Origin: Lentibacillus persicus
GTDB lineage: Bacteria; Bacillota; Bacilli; Bacillales; Amphibacillaceae
DNA: 64,000 nucleotides
Direction of reading: 5' to 3'
Assembly (NCBI RefSeq): GCF_900112705.1
Contig: NZ_FOMR01000007.1
Location: forward strand, 124,001-188,000
Both the position numbers and the translations under genes were made by a program. The notes beneath the pieces were generated by a model. It saw only the letters and a list, made by a program, of their open reading frames with translations. It was not told where the DNA came from and searched no databases. Below, one piece after another: positions 9,186 to 16,584 of this stretch (position 1 is its first letter; every line of letters starts with the position of its first letter).

Positions 9186-9216
9186 TTGGGACAAGGGGTC
9201 AGACCCTCTGTCCCAA
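9186..9216. repeat. REP-like palindrome
   Basis: TTGGGACA and TGTCCCAA flank GGGTC and GACCC, giving a 31-bp nested hairpin in the 51-bp gap between the DUF819 permease gene and ykfB. No T-run follows on the minus strand, so it is not a normal terminator. It resembles the GGGACA-type palindromes scattered in many Firmicutes genomes. Only one clear copy is in this window. Confidence 0.6.
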
Positions 9217-9222
9217 CCTATC

Positions 9223-10386
9223 TTAGAGCATCGATAAAATTTGTGCTGTCAGTAAACCAAAATAGGTTCCAAGAAATGATCCAGCCAGGGCCATTACGAC
9301 TCCAATTGGAATCAATGCACGGTTATAGGTACCGGCAAGCAGTGGCGCTGAAGCCATGCCCCCAATATTTGCCAGGCTGGATACCCCAAGCGTGAACAAA
9401 TCAAGCTTGAAGATTTTGGCCGCCAGTCCCATGAACAATGCATGGATAAACAGGATTACAAACCCTGAAAGAATGTATATCGGCGCCTGAAACAGCTGTG
9501 TGAAATCCGCACGGGACGCAATCAATGCAATTACCACATACAACAGAACATTGGCCACATCCAAGGAACCAGGAATTTTGGACACACGTGTCATGGCAAG
9601 CAATACACCGACAACCGACACAATAAAGATTGTCCATGTCAGAGCACTGACGATATCGCCATATGTCGGCAATAAGCCCCCAATTTTTGTTGCCACCGCG
9701 GAACCAAAAATCCCAATCGAAAACAAACCCATCAAATGGACAAACGATGTATTTTCATTATTATTTTCCTGTTCTTCCATCAGTTCCATTCTGACTTCAT
9801 CGAGATGTGATGTATTCGCTTTTGCCCAACGGTTAAACACAGCCGCAAACGGCACAAGCCAGAACATAATCATAACCCATGTTGAATAGTTAATCGTATC
9901 CATCACGAGTGCATAACCGAATATATTTTCCGGAACTTCCAGAATACCCTGGATAATCACCATATTGGCAGACCCGCCTGTCCAGCTTCCCGCCAATGCA
10001 CCAAATGCTTGCCACGTTTCAGGTGCATAAAAAGACTGGAACAGAAGGTAAACCACTGTAAAACCGATGATAATACTCAGCACTGCCGTAAAATAACCAA
10101 TCAGCATTTTAGGGCCTAGTTTGACCAGCTTTCTCAGGTCACAGTTCAGTAGCATCAACAAAATCAAAGCGGGTAAAATTGCGTCCCGAATTGTACCATA
10201 TGTATTATCAATCGCTTCCGTATCACCAATGACCCCAGTTGTTTTTAAAATTGCTCCAACAATGTAAATTAAAACTATCCCAGGTACGTATTTAAACAGC
10301 TTGCTGTCCGAACTTTTTTCAATATATGCGATAAGCCCGGCTATGCCAATCATCAACCCCAAGTATAAAAATCCATCTTGAATCAT
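9223..10386 (-). CDS. DUF819 family membrane protein (YjcL-like)
   Basis: Integral membrane protein of 387 residues with about ten to eleven hydrophobic helices. GSWTGGSANMV in the centre and a glycine-rich AxxGGMASAPLLAGTY near the C-terminus are family landmarks. DUF819 proteins are uncharacterised putative permeases. It is first in line with ykfB and ykfC on the same strand, so uptake of murein dipeptides or a product of them is a reasonable inference. ATG at 10386 follows AAGGGGAG. The hydrophilic loop near residues 190-215 is unusually acidic and Asn-rich. Confidence 0.82.
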   Translation of the reverse strand: MIQDGFLYLGLMIGIAGLIAYIEKSSDSKLFKYVPGIVLIYIVGAILKTTGVIGDTEAIDNTYGTIRDAILPALILLMLLNCDLRKLVKLGPKMLIGYFTAVLSIIIGFTVVYLLFQSFYAPETWQAFGALAGSWTGGSANMVIIQGILEVPENIFGYALVMDTINYSTWVMIMFWLVPFAAVFNRWAKANTSHLDEVRMELMEEQENNNENTSFVHLMGLFSIGIFGSAVATKIGGLLPTYGDIVSALTWTIFIVSVVGVLLAMTRVSKIPGSLDVANVLLYVVIALIASRADFTQLFQAPIYILSGFVILFIHALFMGLAAKIFKLDLFTLGVSSLANIGGMASAPLLAGTYNRALIPIGVVMALAGSFLGTYFGLLTAQILSML

Positions 10387-10448
10387 GAAAGCTCCCCTTC
10401 CCCATGGTATTGTTACTGAACCTTATGTCACCAACCCTAATAAAAGCA

Positions 10449-10493
10449 GAAAAACCCAGCTGACAGAATAAATTCCTGGTCAACTGGGTTTTA
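10449..10493. terminator. Bidirectional terminator
   Basis: AAAACCCAGTTGAC and GTCAGCTGGGTTTT form a stem with T-runs on both strands. It lies 38 bp past the stop of the DUF3870 gene and separates it from the DUF819-ykfBC operon. Confidence 0.8.
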
Positions 10494-10530
10494 TCTACTT
10501 ATTGATAGATAAAGCAGTTTAAGTTAATCC

Positions 10531-10863
10531 TTATTCATTAAACGTTTCTTCAAATTTTTTCAAAGCATGCCTATAAGCAACAAGCAGTGCTTTCTGTGAA
10601 GATCCTAAATAACGGTTTGTTATGATTTCATGTATCCGCTCACTGTCAGTTATATACTGATCAACAAACAATGATTGTACAAATTTTTTTGTGAGATCAA
10701 TAATGGCTGTACACTCTGCATCAATGATCCTTCCATTCGTTTTATCGATGACAAAACCAACAAAAAAAGTCTCAAACTGTTTGGTTATGGGATTACTGGA
10801 CGGAGATTTTGCCTCTCCGATAACGTAAACAGTTTCTTGATGATACACAGCATTCAACTCCAA
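10531..10863 (-). CDS. DUF3870 domain protein
   Basis: Small soluble protein of unknown function. It matches the DUF3870 pattern: VYVIGEAKSP, then ITKQFETFFVGFVIDK, then DAECTAIIDLTKKFV, and YLGSSQKALLVAYRHA near the C-terminus. The frame is open to a GTG at 10896, but that start has no RBS. GTAGGAGAA precedes a TTG at 10863, and family members start near here, so I use 10863; a TTG at 10857 is also possible. It has its own strong promoter at 10950-10978. Members of this family are often near metabolic transport genes, but no function should be assumed. Confidence 0.7.
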   Translation of the reverse strand: MELNAVYHQETVYVIGEAKSPSSNPITKQFETFFVGFVIDKTNGRIIDAECTAIIDLTKKFVQSLFVDQYITDSERIHEIITNRYLGSSQKALLVAYRHALKKFEETFNE

Positions 10864-10949
10864 AAATTCTCCTACATCTTCCGCAAGGGAGCTCACTCGG
10901 AAAAAGTGAGAGCCATAGCAGAATGTATGCGCTTTCTAAGTCACTTAAA

Positions 10950-10978
10950 ATAATAGAGTATTGTAATATGATTGTCAA
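10950..10978 (-). promoter_or_regulatory. Sigma-A promoter of the DUF3870 gene
   Basis: On the minus strand TTGACA (10973-10978) and TATTAT (10950-10955) are separated by exactly 17 bp, giving a near-consensus vegetative promoter. Confidence 0.75.
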
Positions 10979-10992
10979 GGTGTAATTTAATA

Positions 10993-11021
10993 AAAATTAA
11001 GTATTTTCAAGACTTAATTTT
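10993..11021 (-). terminator. AT-rich hairpin, possible terminator
   Basis: AAAATTAAGT and ACTTAATTTT are perfect 10-bp inverted repeats around a 9-base loop, followed on the minus strand by TTATT. It lies about 70 bp past the stop at 11090 and could end that transcript, though the stem is weak. Confidence 0.45.
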
Positions 11022-11089
11022 CATTGTATTAGACTTACCTTTTTTCAAAAATAAAATGGACTAGATTGATATAAGGCTTCTTATTGGCC

Positions 11090-11386
11090 TTAAAATAATG
11101 GCTCTCTGTAGTTGGTAAATTGTAATTTAAACGGGATAACTGATAAATAAATCATCATCGCAAGAAAAGCAATCGACCCAGTTAAAATCCAGGATAATCC
11201 GAACACATTCAGTACAAAAGGAATCACTGGCAGCACAACACCATAGAGACCCGACTCGCGATTACTTTGTGTTGTAATGTATTGTCTTTCCCCACAATTG
11301 GGACATTTCTTCCGGCCATCAATTATAAATAACACTTCTCTCCATTTAAAAATATAATTACATGACCAACATACAGGCAAAGCCAT
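11090..11386 (-). CDS. Zinc-ribbon membrane protein, CxxC-x(~20)-CxxC type
   Basis: Protein of 98 residues: an N-terminal zinc ribbon (CWSC at about residues 6-9 and CPNC near residue 28) followed by two membrane helices and the C-terminal EPLF. This matches the small cxxc_20_cxxc family (TIGR04104) of Firmicutes, function unknown. I start at 11386 (MALPVCWSC), preceded by AAGGGAGAAG; the longer frame to 11488 overlaps the next gene and lacks an RBS. It is downstream of and co-oriented with the membrane protein at 11442. Confidence 0.75.
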   Translation of the reverse strand: MALPVCWSCNYIFKWREVLFIIDGRKKCPNCGERQYITTQSNRESGLYGVVLPVIPFVLNVFGLSWILTGSIAFLAMMIYLSVIPFKLQFTNYREPLF

Positions 11387-11441
11387 ACTTCTTCTCCCTT
11401 CTATTCTTCCAGAATGGCCACTACATGTATAAGAACAGTAG

Positions 11442-11762
11442 CTATCCCTGATTCGCTTCCGTTTGTTTTTTATAATAATTGATGGCAAACCCTTGTATAG
11501 TGAATAGCAATAATACTAATATCCACATTGCATCCATGTAAATATCATACGGAATGCTTGCAATAAAATCGTGATATAGTTGGAGAATAAGCCATCCGAG
11601 TGGAAATACACCAAGTGCGTATTTAGATGAATAAGCTAATATTTGTTCTTTTTTATCTTTTGAGAGATTACTTCTTGAAAATTTAAAAGCCATTACAAGA
11701 GCATATACAAAAAATGGAAGTACCAATACACCAATCATACCCATCAACCAAACCCACCCCAT
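11442..11762 (-). CDS. Small membrane protein, unknown function
   Basis: I do not recognise a family. It has 106 residues with three hydrophobic segments (about 3-25, 48-68 and 74-96) and a basic C-terminus. The RBS for the ATG at 11762 is weak; GGGGTGGG sits before an internal ATG at 11744, which may be the true start. It is followed after 55 bp by the zinc-ribbon protein, so the two may form a pair. Confidence 0.6.
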   Translation of the reverse strand: MGWVWLMGMIGVLVLPFFVYALVMAFKFSRSNLSKDKKEQILAYSSKYALGVFPLGWLILQLYHDFIASIPYDIYMDAMWILVLLLFTIQGFAINYYKKQTEANQG

Positions 11763-11902
11763 TTTAGAAAATAATATTCCCTGGTTGGTGAATTCATCAT
11801 TCTCCCCGACTTCATTGTACTATTATTCAGAAAATATTTACAGCCTAATTTTTGTAAAAATCTGCGCAAATGGTACTGGATATAAGTTTAAAACATTAAA
11901 GA

Positions 11903-12946
11903 CTACCCCAAAATCTTTGAGTGTTTTTTGGTTTTTAACTTAGCCTTACGAACCTTTATAAATCCGGCAATTATATCCCAGACTAAACCAATTATTAACA
12001 GAACCAATATCCAAAGTGTCATTTGTTCCCAAATTTGGCGTACGACTTCGTATCCCTCGCTACCTTCGTTTACAATGCCATGTTGCACAAGTTCGCTCAT
12101 AAAATCCGGATTCCAAAACTGCGTACTTGTAATCATAAATAGAATCAATGTTATCGAAATCAGGTTAACAATAGAGGTAATCACGACAAGTGAAACAGTC
12201 CACTTTCCATATTTAAACTTCAAACATTCCTTAACAATTCCAAATCCGAAAACGATTAGAACCAATAACAGAATTGCACTATATATTTCTTGATTTAAGA
12301 AAGGAACCACGCCGGAAAAGTCTCCATTTTGGAAGATCCAGATCCCAAAATAATCACTCGAAAAGGCCAGAAACATTATGATTAGCACATAAAATGTAAT
12401 CCCTATAATCGTCTCACTTCGTTTAATTTGCCTTCCCTGGTCGGGGATCGGTGCCAAATCAGACGGTTTCCATTCTTTGTCTATGTTGATTTTTTCTAAC
12501 TTCCCTGCGCTGAAATATTCCACGAACGCAAAACCAAATGTCGTCCAGCCGATAACCATTGGAATAATGGTCGTGAAATAAGAAACAATGTAGTTAATAA
12601 AATAATCCAATATATTAACCGGGTTTAAAATAACTTGAATTACAAAAACAGCAGAAAATCCTATTACAACAGAAATCAAACCTATTTTCAGCACCAATAT
12701 ATACAAATCATACAGTTCCGGGCCGATTAGATACTTATTATTCCCTCTGTATTTTCGTGCCAGATTCCTTGGATGGCCTAGTCCCAGCAATACGTCCTCC
12801 ACATCTGCCTCTGTAACATGCCTGTTCTGGCGACGCTCATCCAGCATATCTTCAATCAAACCGCGAAGTTCTTCTGCTACATCGTCTCTTTGGGCTTCTG
12901 GCAGCCTTTTGGTGACCGCATAAATATACCGTTCAATCATCTCCAT
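11903..12946 (-). CDS. HAAS-domain multi-pass membrane protein, PadR partner
   Basis: The N-terminus (about 1-75) is a small helical domain with the pattern YIYAVTKRLPEAQRDDVAEE and LGHPRNLARKYRG, as found in HAAS/DUF1700-like proteins encoded next to PadR regulators. Six to seven membrane helices follow. It probably acts in envelope or stress response, but function is unknown. The start at 12946 follows GAGGGG; the upstream ATG at 12964 is part of that RBS region. It overlaps the padR stop by 14 bp, so the two are translationally coupled. Confidence 0.75.
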   Translation of the reverse strand: MEMIERYIYAVTKRLPEAQRDDVAEELRGLIEDMLDERRQNRHVTEADVEDVLLGLGHPRNLARKYRGNNKYLIGPELYDLYILVLKIGLISVVIGFSAVFVIQVILNPVNILDYFINYIVSYFTTIIPMVIGWTTFGFAFVEYFSAGKLEKINIDKEWKPSDLAPIPDQGRQIKRSETIIGITFYVLIIMFLAFSSDYFGIWIFQNGDFSGVVPFLNQEIYSAILLLVLIVFGFGIVKECLKFKYGKWTVSLVVITSIVNLISITLILFMITSTQFWNPDFMSELVQHGIVNEGSEGYEVVRQIWEQMTLWILVLLIIGLVWDIIAGFIKVRKAKLKTKKHSKILG

Positions 12947-13292
12947 CTGATTCCCCTCTTCCATTCATAACATTATTCATACTTGTGACAATGCTTTGCC
13001 ATTCCACACGTAATAAATCCAATACTTCTTTGCCAGTATCACTTAATAAGTAATACTTTCTTGGTCGTGACTCATTCGTATCCCATTTGCTGTCCAAAAG
13101 ACCTTGCTTTTCAAGCCTTCTAAGGAGGGGATACAACGTTCCCGGTTCTACCTGAATGCCTTTCTCTTTTAATGTTGTGACAAGCGAATATCCATATTGG
13201 GGTTCGTACAGTTGGCTCAAAGCCCCAATTGTAATGGTTCCCCGCCTCAGTTCCTGCATTAATTTGTCTATGTGTTCATGTGCATCGCTCAA
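12933..13292 (-). CDS. PadR family transcriptional regulator
   Basis: Winged-helix regulator of about 119 residues. GTITIGALSQLYEPQYGYSL and EPGTLYPLLRRLEKQGL are the PadR recognition-helix and wing region. The TTG start at 13292 has AGGAG nine bases upstream; an in-frame TTG at 13301 overlaps that RBS. It is probably autoregulatory: GTATG-A-CATAC lies between the -35 and -10 of its promoter. It forms an operon with the membrane protein downstream, the usual layout for PadR regulators and their target. Confidence 0.85.
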   Translation of the reverse strand: MSDAHEHIDKLMQELRRGTITIGALSQLYEPQYGYSLVTTLKEKGIQVEPGTLYPLLRRLEKQGLLDSKWDTNESRPRKYYLLSDTGKEVLDLLRVEWQSIVTSMNNVMNGRGESDGDD

Positions 13293-13312
13293 ATTAACCA
13301 ACTCCTGAAGTT

Positions 13313-13342
13313 ATTATACTGTATGACATACACTATTGTAAA
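13313..13342 (-). promoter_or_regulatory. padR promoter with embedded operator
   Basis: TTTACA (13337-13342) and TATAAT (13313-13318) are 18 bp apart on the minus strand. The spacer contains the palindrome GTATGACATAC (13321-13331). A repressor bound there would block RNA polymerase, fitting PadR autoregulation. Confidence 0.65.
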
Positions 13343-13363
13343 TGACAAATTAATGTACTTAAA

Positions 13364-13624
13364 TTATCTTTTTTCCTCACACAGGTTCGGCTGGGACAAA
13401 AGGGTTAAAGCAAATAAAAAAACCATTTTACGGTTGGTTACTAAATTCGTTTCTTTGAGTATTAACAAATGTTTAGAAACAGCAGCACGCCCTATTTGAA
13501 AATGAGGCGTTATTTTGTGAAGAGGCAACTCGTCCTCATCTGCCAGCAAACGTATTAATATACGCCTTGTCGGATCTGCAATAGCAACAAAAACATCACG
13601 TTTTTGGTCCGTATGTCGAGTCAA
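13364..13624 (-). pseudogene. ArsR-type regulator, C-terminally truncated
   Basis: Residues about 10-67 are a normal ArsR/SdpR-like winged helix: FVAIADPTRRILIRLLADED, IGRAAVSKHLLILKETNLV. After TNRK the expected beta-wing (GRERxYxL) and C-terminal helix are missing and unrelated text follows to the stop, so the regulator lost its 3' end. The downstream text includes CTGGGACAAAAGGGTT (13389-13404), partly resembling the palindrome at 9186. It has no obvious partner gene. The DNA-binding part might still fold, but I class it as a remnant. Confidence 0.65.
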
Positions 13625-13735
13625 TTTTTATTTTTTGTTAATTTAATGATTATGGTTCCTTGGGTTACGTTATAGCACTTAATTGTGAGGTGACTGTAAT
13701 CCATGATACATTTTCTTAAGGAGGAATGATTCTGT

Positions 13736-14437
13736 ATGAAAAAGTGGTTAAATGAGTCGAATCATACTGTTGTATTCACAGGTGCCGGCATGTCTACTGA
13801 AAGCGGACTGCCTGATTTCCGTTCAGCTAACAAGGGGATGTGGAAGCAAAAAGATCCAAGCAAGATTGCCAGCACAGAGGCTCTGAACAGTAATGTTGAT
13901 GAATTTATCGAATTTTACCGCAGCAGAGTGTTAACTGTAAAAGACTATAAACCGCATAAAGGCCACCGTATTCTGGCTGAATGGGAAAGAAAAGGTTTGA
14001 TCAACTCAATCATTACACAAAATGTCGATGGCTTTCATCAAACTGCAGGCAGTCAAAACGTGGCCGAGCTTCATGGCACATTGACAAAAGTGCACTGTCA
14101 GACTTGCGGGAAGAAATACGAAAATGAAGCGTACGTGAATGAGACCTACAATTGTGAGTGTGGCGGCGTATTACGCCCTTCAATTACATTGTTTGGGGAA
14201 ATGCTGCCCCAGGATGCTTTCCAGCTGGCACAATCCGAAGCAGAACGCGCTGACCTTTTCATTGTGCTTGGCTCTTCGCTCAGCGTCACACCGGCGAACC
14301 AATTTCCGCTGATCGCCAAGGATAATGGTGCCCGGCTCGTCATCGTCAACCGAGAGCCGACTGAATTTGACAGGTTTGCTGATGAGGTCATTCACGAACG
14401 CGAAATCGGTGAAGTGTTGGAGGAATGGGATAACTAG
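13736..14437 (+). CDS. srtN: Sir2-family NAD-dependent protein deacylase
   Basis: Sirtuin of 233 residues that removes acyl groups from lysines using NAD. Visible: the NAD-binding GAGMSTESGLPDFRS (about 17-31), TQNVDGFH with the catalytic His (about 103), a zinc site CQTC (about 122-125) with CEC, and GSSLSVTPAN near the C-terminus. B. subtilis SrtN deacetylates acetyl-CoA synthetase. ATG at 13736 follows AAGGAGGAA. The gene stands alone; no acuABC or acsA is nearby. Confidence 0.9.
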   Translation: MKKWLNESNHTVVFTGAGMSTESGLPDFRSANKGMWKQKDPSKIASTEALNSNVDEFIEFYRSRVLTVKDYKPHKGHRILAEWERKGLINSIITQNVDGFHQTAGSQNVAELHGTLTKVHCQTCGKKYENEAYVNETYNCECGGVLRPSITLFGEMLPQDAFQLAQSEAERADLFIVLGSSLSVTPANQFPLIAKDNGARLVIVNREPTEFDRFADEVIHEREIGEVLEEWDN

Positions 14438-14699
14438 TAAATAGCTAATCCGCCGCAGATTTGGGCAGTTCAATTAAGGCTCGGACAGTTTGACCCTAAC
14501 CAATGTTTTTAAACTATTTTGACAATAACTTTAACACAATTCTTTCTTATTCGGCGAAAATCTATGTCGGTTTATGTAAGGTTTTGACTACTTTTGCTGA
14601 AACCATTGCATTCTATCTTAATCATGGCATAATAATGTTTGTGCGCGTTTATAGGGAAAAGGTCCCAAGTATGGGGCTGAAAGAAAGGAAAGTGTTAGT

Positions 14700-14888
14700 A
14701 TGCAAGATTTTAAACCTGAGCCAACTCTCCAAGTTTTAGGCGTTGCAATTGCTGTCAAAAAAAAAGAAATGATAGACTTGGGGATGACTTACGGTTTAAC
14801 CGATATTAGAACAATTCAATGCAGTCAGCACCTTGATCATCTTTTGAATTTGTATACAGGCAATAAAAATTTTAGTATGACCGGATAA
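14700..14888 (+). CDS. Spo0E-like aspartyl-phosphate phosphatase
   Basis: Protein of 62 residues. EMIDLGMTYGLTDIRTIQCS followed by QHLDHLLNLY matches the Spo0E/YisI/YnzD family, in which SQELD is the signature motif (here SQHLD). Members dephosphorylate Spo0A-P and delay sporulation. The N-terminus is a little longer than usual and contains a short valine-rich stretch. The ATG at 14700 follows AAAGGAAAGTG. Its presence supports an endospore-forming host. Which response regulator it acts on cannot be told from sequence. Confidence 0.75.
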   Translation: MQDFKPEPTLQVLGVAIAVKKKEMIDLGMTYGLTDIRTIQCSQHLDHLLNLYTGNKNFSMTG

Positions 14889-14944
14889 GTTATATGGCAT
14901 TGCTTCACATTCTTCCGAAGAAGTGCCATATAGCGCGCCCCTTT

Positions 14945-15217
14945 TTAATGGTTGTTATAATAACGGGATTTAATGTCTTCCAGGTCATTCAAAAACTGCC
15001 CGACTTCTTCTTGATTTAAACGGACGGGCATCTGATCATACAACGTAAGCACTTGCCCGTCAATATCATGTTTATTTTTGCTCAAATAGTCAAGCAGATT
15101 TGTCAGCTGATTTTCGTTTAGACTTGTTTCTGCGACAAAATGTTTTACCTCCCGCAGCATAAAAGCGTTTGCTTTTTCATCGAATTCTCCAGATATTATC
15201 TCTCCACGCAGCGTCAT
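14945..15217 (-). CDS. Small hypothetical protein
   Basis: Soluble, acidic, helical protein of 90 residues; I do not recognise a family. A clear RBS (CAGGAGTGA) precedes the ATG at 15217, so expression is likely. No cysteines or metal motifs are seen. It sits 29 bp downstream of the EamA transporter gene on the same strand and may be co-transcribed with it. Confidence 0.65.
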   Translation of the reverse strand: MTLRGEIISGEFDEKANAFMLREVKHFVAETSLNENQLTNLLDYLSKNKHDIDGQVLTLYDQMPVRLNQEEVGQFLNDLEDIKSRYYNNH

Positions 15218-15245
15218 TGTGTCACTCCTGAAATTAATGATACTG

Positions 15246-16166
15246 CTAGTTTGTGCGGCTGTACACCCTTTTATGAGCCGAGCGGGGCTTTCTCGTTTTT
15301 GTCGTTAAAATTACACCAGCAATCACAAGCAGCGCACCGATGATTTTCATAATCGTAATTGTTTCACCAAGCCAAAAGTATGCTCCGGCCATCGTAACCA
15401 CCGGCAGGAAATTAAGGAATATTGAAGCCTGCGAAGCTCCAAGCACACCAACTGCATGGTTGTAGAAAATTAGTGCAATGAATGACGGAAATACGCCGAG
15501 ATAAGCCAAACCAATGAAGTTCGGTGCGTACGTCAATTCAGACGGCACACCTGTTACGTACCATTCAATCAGGACAAAAGGCAAGAGCACAACAACAGAG
15601 ATGCCGCTCATTAACACAAGGGCGCCAAATTGCGGAAACAAGTGCATGTATTGTTTAACCCATATCGAATAAACCGCCCACGTGACAATTGCCCCAATCA
15701 TAATGATATCGCCTATGTTCCAGCTCATCTGCGCGATTGAAAGCATATTTCCGTCCAGAACAACCCAGACAGCACCGAAAAACGAAATCAAAACGCCCGC
15801 TATTTGTGTGTTTCGCAGCCGCTCTTTTAATAATATGGCACTTAATATAACTGTTGCAACCGGAATGACACTCTCCAGCACTGATACGTTCGTGGATGTT
15901 GTAAACTGAAGCGCGCCGTATATGAATGTATTAAAAAACGTAATGCCTGTCAGTGTCATAATCAATAAGGGCTTTTTATAATTGAAAAATGTATGCCGGT
16001 ATTGCCAGGCACCCCGCAAGCCAAAGGGAAGCATCACAATAAAAGCGATTAACAAACGAAAAAACGCAATCGTAAATGGTGGGAGTTCATTGATGGCTCT
16101 TCCCGTTAATATATTCCCCGCATAAAAAATGACGACAAAAAGCATGAAAATATAAGCCTTGAGCAT
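15246..16166 (-). CDS. EamA/DMT family transporter
   Basis: Integral membrane protein of 306 residues with about ten helices arranged as two EamA repeats (about 5-135 and 150-290). The N-terminal repeat starts YIFMLFVVIFYAGNILTGRA and the second includes SWNIGDIIMIGAIVTWAVYS. These drug/metabolite transporters export amino acids, metabolites or drugs; the substrate cannot be assigned. ATG at 16166 follows AAAAGGGGAA. It diverges from the S-box-regulated methionine synthase gene. Confidence 0.85.
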   Translation of the reverse strand: MLKAYIFMLFVVIFYAGNILTGRAINELPPFTIAFFRLLIAFIVMLPFGLRGAWQYRHTFFNYKKPLLIMTLTGITFFNTFIYGALQFTTSTNVSVLESVIPVATVILSAILLKERLRNTQIAGVLISFFGAVWVVLDGNMLSIAQMSWNIGDIIMIGAIVTWAVYSIWVKQYMHLFPQFGALVLMSGISVVVLLPFVLIEWYVTGVPSELTYAPNFIGLAYLGVFPSFIALIFYNHAVGVLGASQASIFLNFLPVVTMAGAYFWLGETITIMKIIGALLVIAGVILTTKTRKPRSAHKRVYSRTN

Positions 16167-16238
16167 GGAATTCCCCTTTTAAATCTATTCATAGACTAAC
16201 ATAATCAATTAATCAATTAACGTAAACTTTTTAAAAAC

Positions 16239-16267
16239 TTGACAATAAAAATTTTCAGGTGTAACGT
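16239..16267 (+). promoter_or_regulatory. Likely promoter of the S-box leader
   Basis: TTGACA at 16239-16244 with TAACGT at 16262-16267 (17-bp spacing) lies 30 bp before the S-box. The -10 is weak. Confidence 0.4.
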
Positions 16268-16296
16268 GTAAATTAACACATAACTGAATAGAAACA

Positions 16297-16393
16297 TTCT
16301 TATCCAGAGAGGTGGAGGGACTGGCCCTTTGAAACCTCAGCATCGGTCAATGACTGTGCTAATTCCAGAAAGCGTCTGCTTGATAGATAAGAA
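16297..16393 (+). promoter_or_regulatory. SAM-I (S-box) riboswitch
   Basis: TTCTTATCCAGAGAGGTGGA, GGGACTGGCCC, GAAACC, CAGCATC, GTGCTAATTCC and GATAAGAA occur in the S-box order. P1 forms between TTCTTATC (16297-16304) and GATAAGAA (16386-16393). The 3' arm ATAAGAAGAG can also pair with CTCTTCTTAT (16419-16428) in the downstream terminator, giving the expected antiterminator switch. SAM binding should stop expression of the methionine synthase gene. Confidence 0.96.
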
Positions 16394-16414
16394 GAGCAAA
16401 ATCATTGTAATGTG

Positions 16415-16445
16415 AGCCTCTTCTTATATGAAGAGGCTTTTTTAG
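16415..16445 (+). terminator. S-box-controlled terminator
   Basis: AGCCTCTTC, a 6-base loop and GAAGAGGCT are followed by T-rich sequence. It is mutually exclusive with the antiterminator formed with the 3' side of riboswitch P1. The 140 bp from here to the gene start hold only a small ACCGG-TTTT-CCGGT hairpin and the RBS. Confidence 0.92.
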
Positions 16446-16584
16446 ATTTTTATTCAGTTACTGTTAGATGGTAGCCCGCCATCTTCAATAACGCAACTAA
16501 AGCAATAGGCGCAACCGGTTTTCCGGTTCATTCGTTGGCGATTTTGCCTTAGGTATAAAAAACAAATCGAAAGAGGTAGATAAT

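Noticed and set aside
14463-14490. Another 21-bp array after the sirtuin gene
   Set aside because: Only two GGRCAGTT copies 20 bp apart; too little to call.
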